A DNA stretch of 5,627 bases from positions 1 through 5,627 of the forward strand of contig JAJFIN010000452.1 in NCBI GenBank assembly GCA_021774955.1, read 5' to 3'. This DNA is from Alphaproteobacteria bacterium (GTDB lineage Bacteria > Pseudomonadota > Alphaproteobacteria > M2410). Of the stretch, positions 5,386 to 5,627 are shown piece after piece (position 1 is the stretch's first letter; each line of letters starts with the position of its first letter). The notes below the pieces were generated by a model. It searched no databases and had not been told where the DNA came from. It saw only the letters and a list, made by a program, of their open reading frames with translations. A program made the position numbers and the translations under genes.

Positions 5386-5627
5386 TCAGGCAAAAAAGTC
5401 GTCAATGACCGGGCGTTTAATCACTTTTTCAACGCGAACCGCTACGTTTTGCCCTATGCGTCCCATTCGTCCATCAAGAAGGGGCACGCCTCCGCAGCGT
5501 AAACTAATCCCGCCATCGGCCACTGTATTGAGCATCAGTGTTTGACCGACTTTGAAATTCATAACATCGGATAAAGCCATACGTTGTTCATCAAGAACCG
5601 CGTCGATATCGACTTCTGTCGCCCACA
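5386..5627 (-). CDS. fliM: Flagellar motor switch protein FliM, C-terminal end (partial)
   Basis: Only the last 80 codons are inside the window; the reading frame is open to the right edge, and the methionine at 5580 is internal. The visible part is a SpoA (FliN-like) domain: an acidic beta strand (VDIDAVL), the helix-strand segment ALSDVMNFKVGQTLML, then the RCGGVPLLDGRMGRIG stretch and a final beta strand before a short tail ending DDFFA and TGA. In the family this domain sits at the bottom of the cytoplasmic C-ring and packs with FliN; FliM as a whole binds CheY-P and FliG to switch rotation. FliN carries the same fold, but the alphaproteobacterial wording (MNFKVGQTLMLN, GRMGRIG) and the downstream neighbours favour FliM. 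It is followed 14 bases later by the DUF6468-type gene, so the two are probably co-transcribed. Confidence 0.85.
   Translation of the reverse strand, partial: WATEVDIDAVLDEQRMALSDVMNFKVGQTLMLNTVADGGISLRCGGVPLLDGRMGRIGQNVAVRVEKVIKRPVIDDFFA

Overview
The window reads as part of a flagellar/chemotaxis cluster of an alphaproteobacterium. The evidence is a FliM C-terminus followed by a DUF6468-type membrane coiled-coil protein and a MotE-like protein, an order I associate with Alphaproteobacteria, and a textbook CtrA box (TTAA-N7-TTAA) in the only sizeable intergenic gap. By eye the G+C content is a little under one half. I cannot name the genus. All genes lie on the minus strand, so transcription runs from high to low coordinates.

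Region 1 (5627 to 4167) is the tail of a compact operon: the end of fliM (motor switch/C-ring), a small inner-membrane coiled-coil protein, and a MotE-like protein with one membrane segment, a coiled coil and an MgtE-N-like helical domain. Gaps are 14 to 17 bases. Region 2 (4166 to 4040) is intergenic. It has a perfect 11-bp inverted repeat overlapping the motE stop and a palindromic CtrA site about 80 bases before the next gene, so it looks like a boundary with a new cell-cycle-type promoter.

Region 3 (4039 to 1) is a second unit with tightly overlapping genes. It holds two consecutive MotB-like proteins (one membrane segment plus a degenerate OmpA-like fold), then a secreted protein with two beta-rich domains and an acidic linker, then a third beta domain and TPR repeats that run off the window. 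The first MotB-like gene has an in-frame TAA. The secreted/TPR gene has an in-frame TAG. In both cases the same reading frame continues with family-like sequence, so each pair of ORFs is probably one interrupted gene.

The most interesting biology is a probable uncharacterised motor-associated module: a MotB-like subunit that keeps the membrane Asp (D36), a partner in which that position is Ser, neither with a recognisable peptidoglycan-binding motif, coupled to a large periplasmic beta-domain/TPR protein. The two in-frame stops mean either that this copy is decaying, that the sequence contains errors, or that the proteins are made as two chains. The sequence alone cannot decide.
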